Of a stretch of 64,000 nucleotides of DNA, positions 54,025 to 62,934 are shown one piece after another. Under the pieces are notes generated by a model that was not told the DNA's origin, did not search any database, and was given only the letters and a program-made list of their open reading frames with translations. The stretch spans positions 1-64,000 of the forward strand of contig MEOQ01000043.1 of the NCBI GenBank assembly GCA_001769275.1, in the 5' to 3' direction. Source of the stretch: Bacteroidetes bacterium GWF2_43_63 (GTDB lineage: Bacteria > Bacteroidota > Bacteroidia > Bacteroidales > DTU049). Made by a program: the position numbers and the translations under genes. The number at the start of each line of letters is the position of its first letter. Position 1 is the stretch's first letter.

Positions 54025-54693
54025 TTATTTTTTCTTTTTAACTCCGGTGAAACTACCGCCCAAAGTTACTGCAATTATATTTGATTGAACAATATGATCG
54101 TAGGGTTTTAAATCAATGCCGTTCACATTGTCGGTGAAATCACGATTCATAAAGTTTTCGAAATAATACTGCACCTTGAGACTCATTTTATTTCGGAACG
54201 TGAATCCGACAAATGCCGATGGCTGCAATAAAGTACTGCGGCTACTGAACCATTCTTTGAATACAAGATCCCTTTTGTCGTTGTGGAAAATCTTCTCCTT
54301 GAAATGAAACGGTACTGAAACTGCTCCACCCGCAAAAAAGAAAGTGGGTTTTTTCTCACTGAAGTTCCCGATTTTAAAACCGATGGGTATAGTTGCCATA
54401 TAGCTCCGATACTTCACTTTTGTGTTTAACGAATCATTGAATTGTGCAATGTATCCAATATTCTCAACACCAATTCCAACAAAAAAACCAAAAGATTTTG
54501 CAACATCGAAATGAAAATACTCATTGAAGTTGAACCAAACGGTGAACCGGGGAATCTGTGTTGCGTTTAGCGAATCATTGAGCAAAACTCCGGTCAGCTT
54601 CAGGTCGGAACCGGTTGTAGTGTATGTTTTTACCTGCGACTGGGCCAGCATAAAAAGCATTAGACCTGCGCAGAAGAAAATCAATTTTTTCAT
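54025..54693 (-). CDS. Outer-membrane beta-barrel protein
   Basis: A 222-residue exported protein with a signal peptide (MLFMLAQSQ, cleavage near residue 19). The mature part has alternating amphipathic beta-strands (KVKYRSYMATIPIGFKIGNF, TFFFAGGAVSVPFHFKEKI, MSLKVQYYFENFMN) typical of small porin-like barrels of the OprF/PorT type, and ends in a strand followed by KKKK. It probably spans the outer membrane with eight to ten strands. Function unknown. First gene of a two-gene operon with the membrane protein downstream (6-base gap). Confidence 0.72.
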   Translation of the reverse strand: MKKLIFFCAGLMLFMLAQSQVKTYTTTGSDLKLTGVLLNDSLNATQIPRFTVWFNFNEYFHFDVAKSFGFFVGIGVENIGYIAQFNDSLNTKVKYRSYMATIPIGFKIGNFSEKKPTFFFAGGAVSVPFHFKEKIFHNDKRDLVFKEWFSSRSTLLQPSAFVGFTFRNKMSLKVQYYFENFMNRDFTDNVNGIDLKPYDHIVQSNIIAVTLGGSFTGVKKKK

Positions 54694-54779
54694 AGCGGTG
54701 ATTTATAAAGTTTCAACATGGATATTCCGACAGGTAGCAAGCCGACAATCAATACCTGAGACTTAAAAAACCCAGCAGG

Positions 54780-56834
54780 CTACTTCATAATATTGATACG
54801 TGCGTCGACAGCAACTATCTTCGATCCATCGCCCAGCAGCGGATTGATGTCCATTTCTGCAATTTCGGGAGCTGCCTGAAGCATCGCAGATAAACGGGTA
54901 AGAATATCGGCAAATTTATCCTTATCCACTGCTTTTTGACCACGAACGCCTTCCAGAATTTTCTTTCCGCGCAGGCCTTCAATCATCATCAAAGCTTCAG
55001 TTTTTCCAAGCGGAGTAAGGCCCGAAGTAACATCTTTGAGTACCTCAACAAAAATTCCACCGAGACCGCTGAGAATCAGATGACCAAAATCGCCTTCGCG
55101 GGAGGCGCCGGCAAACAACTCAACACCGCTCAGCATAGGCTGAATCAGTATGGCCGTAGTGTCTTTTATCTGCATCATGCGGCGGAATTCCTCTACCAGT
55201 TTTTCCTTGGTTTTCACATTCAGCACAACACCGCCCACATCGCTTTTGTGAACTGGCCCTACAACTTTCATCACCAGCGGATATCCGATTTTTTCGGCTG
55301 CAGCCACAAGCACATCCTCATTGTCGGAAGTTGCTTCACCAGCGCGCGGAATGCCGGCTGCATCGAGCATTGCCGATACATCTTCGGGAAGCAGATAACC
55401 ATCTTTAGCATTATCAACTACTTTTCGGATCGCTGCGGTATCAACTGTTGGTCTGCCATCCGCTTCGAGCGGAGCCGGTGTATTGAGCACACGTGCAAGC
55501 GCACGGCCGAACACAACCTCATCAGGGAAAAACACATTTCCTTTATCAACGAAATACTGGACTTCGTTTTTTGCATTAACAATAGACGGAAGAATCGGGA
55601 AAATCGGTTTTTTCGAAGTCTGCAAATGGTTGTGAAGCACATCATACACATCGAAAACCTCAAACAGACCCGGACTTCCGAAAATTACAGCGATGGAGTC
55701 AATTTCATCAAATTTATTTTCGCAGGTATTGAGAATTTCATCGAGCTGCTGTGCTGTTCCGGTGGCCAGAAAATCGATGGGGTTGGCAACCGAAGATCCT
55801 GCAAAAAGTTTCGTCAGCAATTCTTTCGAAGCATCGTTTTCGATATGCGGCACATTCAATCCATTTGAAGAAAGTGCGTCGGTAAGCATTACAGAAGGGC
55901 CACCGGCATGAGTGACTATCGCAACATTTTTGCCGGCAGGTCTTGGAAAATTAAATACCGAAGAAACAGCGGCCAATTCTTCACGGCCATAGCAGCGCAC
56001 GATTCCAGCCTTGCGGAAAAGCGCATCGACAGCCACATCGCTCGACGCCATTGCGCCGGTATGAGATGAAGCGGCCCGACTTCCGGCATCGGAAGAACCC
56101 GCTTTGACAGCGGCAATCCGGCAACCTTTGCTGATCAGCGATTTCGCATGTTTCAGCAGTTTCTGCGGCTTATTTACACTTTCAATATACAATACTTTCA
56201 TCAGGGAGCTTTCGCCCAGAACGAAAGAATGGTCGAGATATTCAAGAACTTCTTCAACGCCAATCTGGGCGCTGTTTCCAACACTCCAAACAGACCCGAA
56301 TGTAACCCCTTTCATCATGCAGCTTTCCATAATGAATACAGCGGTTGCGCCACTGCCACTAATGAAATCAATCCCTTTGGGCTCAAGTTTCGGAATGGGA
56401 TTGGTAAACACAGAGGTATGCCATGGGTTCATCATTCCAACGCAGTTTGGCCCGATCAGACATGCGCCGGCATCGTTGATGATTTTCACTACCTTTTGCT
56501 CCAGTTCTTTGCCGGCAGCATTTTCTTCGCTGAATCCGGCACTGAGAATTATAAAAGCTTTGGTTCCTTTTTGAGAAGCAAGTACTTCAACCGTTTCAGG
56601 ACAAAAGCGAGCTGCGATGGCCAGAATTGCCAGATCGACCTGCGGCAGATCCTTAACGTCGGCATGGCATTTTATTCCTTGGATTTCAGATTCTTTAGGG
56701 TTTACAACGTAGAGTGAACCTTTAAAGTGATTGTCAATTATGTTTTTTAGAATTTTGCCGCCGGGCTTTTTTATATCCTGCGATGCTCCAACAACTACAA
56801 TACTCTGCGGGCGAATGAGTTCCTTCGTAATCAT
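54780..56834 (-). CDS. ADP-forming acetate-CoA ligase (fused alpha-beta)
   Basis: A 684-residue enzyme of the ADP-forming acyl-CoA synthetase family, with alpha and beta subunits fused. Order: CoA-binding domain (VVVGASQDIKKPGGKIL, residues about 10-130), succinyl-CoA ligase-like domain (about 150-300), a second flavodoxin-like domain with THAGGPSVM, probably the phosphorylated histidine site, then an ATP-grasp domain (about 470-684: PLVMKVVGPVHKSDVGGV). It turns acetyl-CoA plus ADP and phosphate into acetate plus ATP, so it saves energy in fermentation, or runs in reverse on other acyl-CoAs. Monocistronic with a -7-like TACTTTAG upstream. Confidence 0.9.
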   Translation of the reverse strand: MITKELIRPQSIVVVGASQDIKKPGGKILKNIIDNHFKGSLYVVNPKESEIQGIKCHADVKDLPQVDLAILAIAARFCPETVEVLASQKGTKAFIILSAGFSEENAAGKELEQKVVKIINDAGACLIGPNCVGMMNPWHTSVFTNPIPKLEPKGIDFISGSGATAVFIMESCMMKGVTFGSVWSVGNSAQIGVEEVLEYLDHSFVLGESSLMKVLYIESVNKPQKLLKHAKSLISKGCRIAAVKAGSSDAGSRAASSHTGAMASSDVAVDALFRKAGIVRCYGREELAAVSSVFNFPRPAGKNVAIVTHAGGPSVMLTDALSSNGLNVPHIENDASKELLTKLFAGSSVANPIDFLATGTAQQLDEILNTCENKFDEIDSIAVIFGSPGLFEVFDVYDVLHNHLQTSKKPIFPILPSIVNAKNEVQYFVDKGNVFFPDEVVFGRALARVLNTPAPLEADGRPTVDTAAIRKVVDNAKDGYLLPEDVSAMLDAAGIPRAGEATSDNEDVLVAAAEKIGYPLVMKVVGPVHKSDVGGVVLNVKTKEKLVEEFRRMMQIKDTTAILIQPMLSGVELFAGASREGDFGHLILSGLGGIFVEVLKDVTSGLTPLGKTEALMMIEGLRGKKILEGVRGQKAVDKDKFADILTRLSAMLQAAPEIAEMDINPLLGDGSKIVAVDARINIMK

Positions 56835-56983
56835 AAGTACTTTTTTTTGCTAAAGTAGTTAAATATTCCGGATCAACTGGCTGGTTTTCCAACGAAAAAA
56901 TGATTTTTTGATTATTTGTGACAAAAAAAGTACTACGAATAAGATACATTTTGTATTTTAGCTGATTATTTAAAACCTAATTT

Positions 56984-58039
56984 ATGAAACGTCTGATTTT
57001 GATTCTTTTGCTCTGTGGAACCGGTTGGGGCTTACAAGCCCAGATCGACACCATCAGAATCCCGGTTGATGACCCCCAGAAAGCCGAGCGTTTATACAAT
57101 GAAGGGACCGTGCTGTACGACAATGGTCAGCTTACTCAAGCCCTCAACAAATTCAATGAATCAATCAATCTTAAATCCGACTTTGCCAAAGCCTATTACA
57201 ATCGCGGCATCGTAAAAGTTGATCTGAAGGACAAGACCGGAGCCATGTCTGATTTTGACAAAGCAATAGAACTTGGACCTACAGCCAACGCTTATTTTCA
57301 AAGAGGCAAAATGAAATATGATGACAACAAGCCGGAAGAAGCCAGGGCAGATTTGAATAAAGCTGTTGAGCTTGACGCCATGCACGTTCAGTCATATTAT
57401 TATCTCGGAAGTCTTCAGTACGACAACAAGGATTATGAAGGCGCCATTGAGACTTACAAAAAAGCACTTATTGAAAAAGATAGTTATACCTATGCGTATG
57501 CATATAATGACATGGGCAGCTGTTACAAAATGATGGAAAACTATGACGAGTCCATCCGCTGCTATAAAGAAGCAACGAAAGCCAATCCAAAACTGGCTTT
57601 TGCTTTTAATAACACCGGCAGCGTTTACCGCAAGCTGGAAAAATACGACGATGCCATTTATGAATATTCAAAAGCCATTGACGCTGATCCCGACTATTAT
57701 GTTGCCTACAACAACCGTGGTCTGGCCAAAATGGATAAAGGCGATTTTGAAGGTGCTATTGCCGATTTCACCAAAGCTATTGAAAAAAATGCCGACTATG
57801 CCTATGCATACAACAATCGCGGTTCAGCACGATACAAAGCCGAACAATATGCAACTGCCATTGAGGATTTCAACAAAGCAATTACGCTGAACAGCAATTA
57901 CTCTACAGCATTTCTGAATCGTGGCAATGCAAAGGAAATGAACCGCGATATCAACGGTGCCTGCGAAGACTGGAAAAAAGCGCGCGACGGAGGCATTAAA
58001 AATGCTGAATTCTACATTAAACAAATGTGCAAACAATAA
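56984..58039 (+). CDS. Exported TPR-repeat protein
   Basis: A 351-residue protein with a signal peptide (GWGLQAQ, cleavage near residue 20) followed by about eight tetratricopeptide repeats from residue 35 to the end (AKAYYNRGIVKVDLKDKTGA, YVAYNNRGLAKMDKGDFEGA, YAYAYNNRGSARYKAEQYA). It forms a superhelical scaffold in the periplasm. The next gene, a PorE-like OmpA protein, starts 20 bases after the stop, so the pair may act together, for example in the T9SS or in envelope tethering; this is inference. A -7-like TATTTTAG is upstream. Confidence 0.82.
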   Translation: MKRLILILLLCGTGWGLQAQIDTIRIPVDDPQKAERLYNEGTVLYDNGQLTQALNKFNESINLKSDFAKAYYNRGIVKVDLKDKTGAMSDFDKAIELGPTANAYFQRGKMKYDDNKPEEARADLNKAVELDAMHVQSYYYLGSLQYDNKDYEGAIETYKKALIEKDSYTYAYAYNDMGSCYKMMENYDESIRCYKEATKANPKLAFAFNNTGSVYRKLEKYDDAIYEYSKAIDADPDYYVAYNNRGLAKMDKGDFEGAIADFTKAIEKNADYAYAYNNRGSARYKAEQYATAIEDFNKAITLNSNYSTAFLNRGNAKEMNRDINGACEDWKKARDGGIKNAEFYIKQMCKQ

Positions 58040-58059
58040 TTAATTCAGAAAAAACAGCT

Positions 58060-60096
58060 ATGAAAAACATTATTATATCACTCGTTTGCCTCTTGTTCTC
58101 TGTTACTCTTGGTGCGCAGAATGTCGAATTCAACAAAGCCAATTTTTCGGACAAGAAAGTTTTGAAAGAAGCTTTGAAAAACATTGAACAAGGTGACAAT
58201 TATTTCGGTCAGGGAGTTGGCGCTCGAAAAAATGCGCTCGAAAGCTATCTGAAAGCGCAGAACGTTAACCCAAATAACGCAATGCTGAATTACAAAATCG
58301 GAATTTGTTACCGAAAAATGAATATCGAGAAATCGCTGGAGCATCTGCAGAAAGCTGAGTCATTGAACCCAAATTGCGATGATTCGCTCTATTACTGGCT
58401 TGGAACAGCATATCAGGGAAATTACAAGTTTAACGAAGCCATTGAATCGTATAAAACTTTTAAAAACAAACTCTCTCCCAAACAATACAGTGATGTGGCT
58501 CCGGCTCTAAACAAAAGAATCCAGGAATGTGAAACCGGAATTACCATGGTTGCCAATCCTGTCAAGGTTTTTATCGACAACCTGGGTGCATCCATCAACA
58601 CCGCCAACCGCGAATATTCGCCATTCATCAATGCTGACGAATCTGTCCTTACGTTTACCAGTCGTCGACCGAACACCATTGGAGGCAAACTTGACGCACA
58701 GGATCAAATGTATTACGAAGACATTTATATTGCAGAAAGCGCTTCCGAAGACTGGAAAGTCATCAATCCGGGGAAACCACTTAACAGCAAAGTGCATGAT
58801 GCAACTGCAGGTCTGAGCGGTGACGGACAAACGCTGTTCATTTACAAAGACGTTCACAATGGTGATATTTACCAATGTAAACTCAAAGGTGACAAATGGG
58901 ACAAACCCGTCGCTTTGCCAAAAACAATCAACACCAAATTTCACGAAAGCTCTGTCAGTCTTAGCCCCGATGGGCGCACACTCTATTTCATCAGCGACAA
59001 AGAAGGTTCTGCTGGTGGCCGTGACATCTGGGTTTCAACACTCGACAAAAAAGGGAAATGGGGAAAAGCCACCAATCTGAAAGATTTAAATACCATTTAC
59101 GATGAAGAATCCATCTTCATGCATCCTGACGGCAAGACCTTGTATTTCAGCTCACAGGGACATAAAACCATGGGCGGATTCGACATTTTCAAAGCTACCT
59201 TCGAAAACGGAAAATGGAGTGAGCCCCAAAACCTCGGATATCCAATCAATACGCCGGACGATGACTTGTTTTTCACTATTGCTGCCAGTGGACTCCACGC
59301 CTATATGATGAGCGATACCCGCAAAGATGGCTATGGCGACCGCGACCTGTACCGCGTAACATTTATTCTCGAAAAACCAGTTCTCACCAATTCCGAAGAC
59401 AATCTGATTGCATGGCGTACAGAGCCGGTGAGCGAGAAAGTTATTGAATCGACACTTGCGGTCAACACAGCCTCGCTAACACTGCTTAAAGGCCGTGTTT
59501 TGGATGAAGCAACCAAACAACCCATTGAAGCCAGCCTCATTCTGACCGACAATACCATTAATGAAGAACTGGCAACCTTCACTTCCAACAGTGCCACCGG
59601 CAAGTATCTTGTTTCGCTCCCGAGCGGAAAAAACTACGGTCTTGCTGTAAAAGCCGACGGATATTTATTCCATTCCGAAAACTTCGACATCCCCAATGCC
59701 GCGGCTTATCAGGAAATTGAGAAAGACATCTATTTGAAGAAAGTTGAAGTTGGTAAAGAAATCGTGCTCAAAAACATTTTCTTCGACTTTAATAAATCAA
59801 CGCTGCGTCCTGAATCAAAGAACGAACTTGCTAACCTGACACAGCTGATGAAAGAAAACCCGACTTTGAAAATTGAAATCTCAGGTCACACCGACAATGT
59901 TGGTTCGGCTGCTTATAACAAAACGCTGTCGCAATCGCGCGCCAAAGCGGTGGTCGATTATCTGATCGCTGCCGGTATTGCGTCTGATCGCATGACCAGT
60001 GTTGGTTATGGATTCGACAAGCCGATTGCACCCAACGACACCGACGAAGGACGTCAGCTTAACCGCCGCACGGAATTCAAAATTATAAGTCTGTAA
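58060..60096 (+). CDS. PorE-like OmpA-family protein (TPR, propeller, CRD, OmpA)
   Basis: A 678-residue exported protein from the ATG at 58060 (signal peptide ending TLGAQ). Order: TPR-like helices (residues about 25-150), WD40-like PD40 propeller (about 165-400, with repeated LSPDGRTLYFISDKEG and MHPDGKTLYFSSQGH), a carboxypeptidase regulatory-like domain (about 480-565, GRVLDEATKQPIEASL) and a C-terminal OmpA peptidoglycan-binding domain (FFDFNKSTLRPESKNEL, SGHTDNVG, RRTEFKI). This is the domain order of PorE, which anchors the T9SS to peptidoglycan in Porphyromonas; PorE is a lipoprotein whereas this one lacks a lipobox cysteine. Bacteroidota carry many paralogues, so the T9SS role is only likely. 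Confidence 0.82.
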   Translation: MKNIIISLVCLLFSVTLGAQNVEFNKANFSDKKVLKEALKNIEQGDNYFGQGVGARKNALESYLKAQNVNPNNAMLNYKIGICYRKMNIEKSLEHLQKAESLNPNCDDSLYYWLGTAYQGNYKFNEAIESYKTFKNKLSPKQYSDVAPALNKRIQECETGITMVANPVKVFIDNLGASINTANREYSPFINADESVLTFTSRRPNTIGGKLDAQDQMYYEDIYIAESASEDWKVINPGKPLNSKVHDATAGLSGDGQTLFIYKDVHNGDIYQCKLKGDKWDKPVALPKTINTKFHESSVSLSPDGRTLYFISDKEGSAGGRDIWVSTLDKKGKWGKATNLKDLNTIYDEESIFMHPDGKTLYFSSQGHKTMGGFDIFKATFENGKWSEPQNLGYPINTPDDDLFFTIAASGLHAYMMSDTRKDGYGDRDLYRVTFILEKPVLTNSEDNLIAWRTEPVSEKVIESTLAVNTASLTLLKGRVLDEATKQPIEASLILTDNTINEELATFTSNSATGKYLVSLPSGKNYGLAVKADGYLFHSENFDIPNAAAYQEIEKDIYLKKVEVGKEIVLKNIFFDFNKSTLRPESKNELANLTQLMKENPTLKIEISGHTDNVGSAAYNKTLSQSRAKAVVDYLIAAGIASDRMTSVGYGFDKPIAPNDTDEGRQLNRRTEFKIISL

Positions 60097-60115
60097 GAAA
60101 TACTCAGGTAATATT

Positions 60116-60143
60116 AAACCGCCCTCAAAAGGGGCGGTTTTTT
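60116..60143 (+). terminator. Intrinsic terminator after the PorE-like gene
   Basis: AAACCGCCC / GGGCGGTTT stem (9 bp) with a short loop and T-run, 20 bases after the stop; it may also end the convergent lipoprotein gene. Confidence 0.85.
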
Positions 60144-60178
60144 TAATTTAACAAAATCAGGAGCGATAATAAGACAAA

Positions 60179-60511
60179 TCAATTTTTCCAGATAGTCCGC
60201 TGATAATCAGCGCCAGAGAAACTATCGCCATTGATGATCGTATTGCCCGCTATGCCGCCCAGATATCCGAGCGTTTCGCAGCCCTCATCCATAACTTCCG
60301 ATGTCATATCAGCTCCACAGGTGCCTGGATCGAAAACATACACCAATTGATTCTGAAAAAGATATTCCTTCACATTGGCACCCTCATCACAGGCAGTGGT
60401 GGAGCGAAATCCACGGATGCTATGCTTGATGCAGTCGGGTGCATCAGGATCTATATCGGAACAGGACATCAAAGCAAGGCTGCAAGCCAGTAAACCAATA
60501 ATCAGTTTCAT
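60179..60511 (-). CDS. Small lipoprotein, possibly DUF6970-like
   Basis: A 110-residue lipoprotein: signal sequence with lipobox LALMSC and acylated Cys17. The mature part has five cysteines (DCIKHSIR, TACDEG, GTCGAD, EGCETL among them), and the pattern 'EYLFQNQLVYVFDPGTCGAD' followed by 'DEGCETLGYLGGIAG' resembles small Bacteroidota lipoproteins of the DUF6970 type; this assignment is by eye. Cysteines may form disulfides. Function unknown. It is divergent from rpmH. Confidence 0.6.
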   Translation of the reverse strand: MKLIIGLLACSLALMSCSDIDPDAPDCIKHSIRGFRSTTACDEGANVKEYLFQNQLVYVFDPGTCGADMTSEVMDEGCETLGYLGGIAGNTIINGDSFSGADYQRTIWKN

Positions 60512-60594
60512 AATTCATCATCATTTGTTGTAAAGAAACGGGTCAAATACCATAATATTGAATCTGAACAAATTATTTTAAATCGAGAAAAGTT

Positions 60595-60648
60595 TTGTTT
60601 ATCCAAAAAGATTTTCTAATTTTGCACTCCCAAATTTCAAAAAAGGAG
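60595..60648 (+). promoter_or_regulatory. Promoter and strong ribosome-binding site of rpmH
   Basis: TTG at 60595-60597 and TAATTTTG at 60617-60624 with 19 bases between them, then AGGAG (60644-60648) 7 bases before the ATG. A strong Shine-Dalgarno is exceptional in this window and fits a highly expressed ribosomal gene. Confidence 0.75.
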
Positions 60649-60655
60649 AGTTGTC

Positions 60656-60814
60656 ATGAAGCGTACTTTTCAGCCATCGAACCGCAAGAGAAGAAACAAA
60701 CACGGATTTCGCCACAGAATGGAAACAGCCAATGGACGCAAGGTTCTTGCCCGCCGCAGAGCTAAAGGTCGTCACAGACTGACTGTTTCAGACGAGAAAA
60801 TGCACAAGCGCTAG
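60656..60814 (+). CDS. rpmH: Ribosomal protein L34
   Basis: A 52-residue, highly basic protein, [20 protein letters not shown] at the N-terminus and ending EKMHKR. The N-terminal half is the universal L34 signature; the C-terminal extension of about six residues is common in Bacteroidota. It is part of the 50S subunit. Its length falls below usual ORF cut-offs, so automated calls can miss it. A good promoter, an AGGAG ribosome-binding site and a terminator directly downstream mark a self-contained, highly expressed gene. It is not next to rnpA, yidC or dnaA as in many bacteria. Confidence 0.97.
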   Translation: MKRTFQPSNRKRRNKHGFRHRMETANGRKVLARRRAKGRHRLTVSDEKMHKR

Positions 60815-60836
60815 TCCGTAGCAAAATATTTCGAGC

Positions 60837-60864
60837 ACCTCGCCGTCGAAAGCGGGGTTTTTTT
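60837..60864 (+). terminator. Intrinsic terminator after rpmH
   Basis: ACCTCGC / GCGGGGT stem (7 bp with one wobble) followed by seven T residues, 22 bases after the rpmH stop. Confidence 0.8.
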
Positions 60865-60890
60865 GTTTATTTTGGACTTTTATTTCTTAT

Positions 60891-61838
60891 ATGCAAGCTT
60901 TAAACGACATTCTGTTTGCCCGCCTTCTGCTGAAACACAAGAGTATTGTGCTTCCAGGTATCGGGACATTTACCCTATCCGAAACTCCGGCAACATCGCA
61001 ACGCATGGGGCGCGACTTTCAGCCTCCGCATACTGATGTGTCTTTTGCAGAGCATGAGGAACAGGAAAACCGGCTTGGCGATATTTTGCTCAGAGATAGT
61101 GACTTTAACATTACGCTTGAATCCGATGCCATAGAAATTTGCAATAATTATATTGTGGGCATTAAATTCCAGCTCGAGAAAATCGGGAATTATCATTTCC
61201 CCGGACTTGGAAAACTTCAGGTTACAGAATCCGGTCAGCTTCAGTTTACTTCTGAACCCGACTCGTTTAACCACGGGTTGCCGGCATTCACAGCCAATGT
61301 TGTCACCAAACAAGTGGCCGCTGCTCCGGTCATCAAACCGAAACGAAAAAAACGCGTGCGCGTATGGCTCATTCTGCTGATTTTACTTATCGGTGGCGGC
61401 GTTGCATCCTGGTTTTTCGTTCCACAGGTTCCCGAAAACATTCTTCCCCTTTGGGAAAAGGCCATTTCAATCTTCGACAAGAAAGAAGCAGTCTCGGATT
61501 CAACAACTACAAATCTGACTGACACCACCCAAAATATGGTTGTCCCATCCGACACCATGGTTCAGGACTCAGCCGCAGCTGATACAATCATTGAAGAAGG
61601 TCCCCTCACCTATTTTGTGATTGCTGGGAGTTTTGCTGACAAAGTCGAAGCCGAAAACTTCTGCAACAACCTTAAAGCAAAGGGCTATTCCGGAGCCGTT
61701 GTGGTTGTATCCGAAGCCGACAGGCGGATCAGGGTAGCTTATCAGGGCTTTGCAAGCCGCGAATCAGCGCTTGATTTTCTAAACAAAACCAAACTTTCTG
61801 AGAATAAAAACGATATCTGGCTTTTGCATCAGAATTAA
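60891..61838 (+). CDS. HU-like domain, single membrane helix and SPOR domain protein
   Basis: A 315-residue protein that joins two functions across the inner membrane. Residues 1-140 are two HU-CCDC81-type bacterial domains (ARLLLKHKSIVLPGIGTFTL; IGNYHFPGLGKLQV), related to the nucleoid protein HU. A basic stop (PKRKKRVR) precedes one membrane helix at about 159-176. A Thr/Asp/Ala linker follows, and a SPOR domain (about 238-312, YFVIAGSFADKVEAENFCNN) ends the protein; SPOR domains bind denuded septal peptidoglycan. It could tie DNA or a partner to the division site. trmB starts 5 bases later. Confidence 0.85.
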   Translation: MQALNDILFARLLLKHKSIVLPGIGTFTLSETPATSQRMGRDFQPPHTDVSFAEHEEQENRLGDILLRDSDFNITLESDAIEICNNYIVGIKFQLEKIGNYHFPGLGKLQVTESGQLQFTSEPDSFNHGLPAFTANVVTKQVAAAPVIKPKRKKRVRVWLILLILLIGGGVASWFFVPQVPENILPLWEKAISIFDKKEAVSDSTTTNLTDTTQNMVVPSDTMVQDSAAADTIIEEGPLTYFVIAGSFADKVEAENFCNNLKAKGYSGAVVVVSEADRRIRVAYQGFASRESALDFLNKTKLSENKNDIWLLHQN

Positions 61839-61843
61839 CAGGT

Positions 61844-62506
61844 ATGGCGAAGAAAAAGCTTCAGCATTTTGCCGAAAACAAAACTTTTGCGCATTATTTC
61901 GAAATGCCATTCGAACAGCTATCACCCAATGGGCACCCCATGCGGGGAAACTGGAAAACTGAATTCTTCAAAAACGATAATCCGCTCATAATCGAGATTG
62001 GCTGTGGCAAAGGCGAATACACTGTCGGTCAGGCCAAATATTTTCCGCACAAAAACTTTATCGGGGTCGATGTCAAAGGAGCCCGCATCTGGCGCGGTGC
62101 GAAAACTATTGAAGACGAAAAAATAAAAAACGCCGCATTTGTGCGCTCTCAGGCTGGCTTGCTGCAATTGTGGTTTGCCCCCGGCGAAGTGGATGAAATC
62201 TGGATTACTTTTCCTGATCCGCAGCCCGGCTGTCGCCAGAACAAGCGCCTGACCTCGATGCGCTATTTAAACATGTTCAAAGTTTTTCTGAAAGAAAATG
62301 GCATTGTACATTTAAAGACCGATAGCAGAGAATTATTTGATTACACGATGGAAGTAATTTCCGACAACAAGCTAACAATCATAGAACGAATTGACGACTT
62401 GTATGCTGTTCCCGGCGACGACCCCTTGCACAACATTCAGACATTTTATGAAAAAATGTGGCTGGAAATGGGCAAGAAAATCAGCTATGTAGCTTTCCAA
62501 CTTTAA
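61844..62506 (+). CDS. trmB: tRNA (guanine46-N7)-methyltransferase
   Basis: A 220-residue cytosolic enzyme that methylates G46 in the variable loop of tRNAs with S-adenosylmethionine. SAM-binding motif EIGCGKGEY at 51-59; the family signature WITFPDPQP lies around residue 125; KTDSRELFDYT is also present. Length is normal. It forms an operon with the HU-SPOR gene upstream (5-base gap) and the alkyltransferase-like gene downstream (2-base gap). Confidence 0.94.
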   Translation: MAKKKLQHFAENKTFAHYFEMPFEQLSPNGHPMRGNWKTEFFKNDNPLIIEIGCGKGEYTVGQAKYFPHKNFIGVDVKGARIWRGAKTIEDEKIKNAAFVRSQAGLLQLWFAPGEVDEIWITFPDPQPGCRQNKRLTSMRYLNMFKVFLKENGIVHLKTDSRELFDYTMEVISDNKLTIIERIDDLYAVPGDDPLHNIQTFYEKMWLEMGKKISYVAFQL

Positions 62507-62508
62507 TC

Positions 62509-62844
62509 ATGAAAAAGAAAAGCGACTTTTTCGAACAGGTCTGGCAGGTAGTGGAGCTTATCCCAAGCGGCAAAGTCACATCGTATGGAGCCATTGCCCG
62601 ATATCTTGGATCGCCGCAGGCATCGCGAACTGTGGGCTACGCCATGAATGCCTCGCATGCAAGTACTGTTAAGATTCCTGCACACCGCGTGGTGAACCGT
62701 AATGGCCTGCTTACCGGCAAGCACTGGTTTGGCGGACCGGATGTAATGCAGCAACTGCTCGAAAACGAAGGCATCAAAGTGATTGATGATAAAATCATTG
62801 GTTTTGAAAAGCATTTCTGGGATCCGGGCAAAGAACTCGAATGA
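62509..62844 (+). CDS. Alkyltransferase-like (ATL) DNA repair protein
   Basis: A 111-residue protein homologous to the DNA-binding domain of O6-methylguanine-DNA methyltransferase. The active-site motif is IPAHRVVN: alanine at residue 58 replaces the alkyl-accepting cysteine of PCHR, which is the hallmark of ATL proteins. These bind O6-alkylguanine, flip it out and hand the lesion to nucleotide excision repair rather than repairing it. The winged-helix part (GKVTSYGAIARYLGSPQASR, GYAMNAS) is intact. ATG at 62509 is chosen over a start inside trmB because it follows the trmB stop by 2 bases and matches the family length. Confidence 0.88.
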   Translation: MKKKSDFFEQVWQVVELIPSGKVTSYGAIARYLGSPQASRTVGYAMNASHASTVKIPAHRVVNRNGLLTGKHWFGGPDVMQQLLENEGIKVIDDKIIGFEKHFWDPGKELE

Positions 62845-62934
62845 TTTAAGATATCTGATTTTTGATTTTAGATTTGAAGCATTGATGTGATAATGTATTG
62901 ATTTGAAAATAAAAAAACAATTCAGCTCCTGCTG

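Noticed and set aside
54936-55868. 310-codon plus-strand frame
   Set aside because: Antisense shadow of the acetate-CoA ligase gene; no domain, poor composition.
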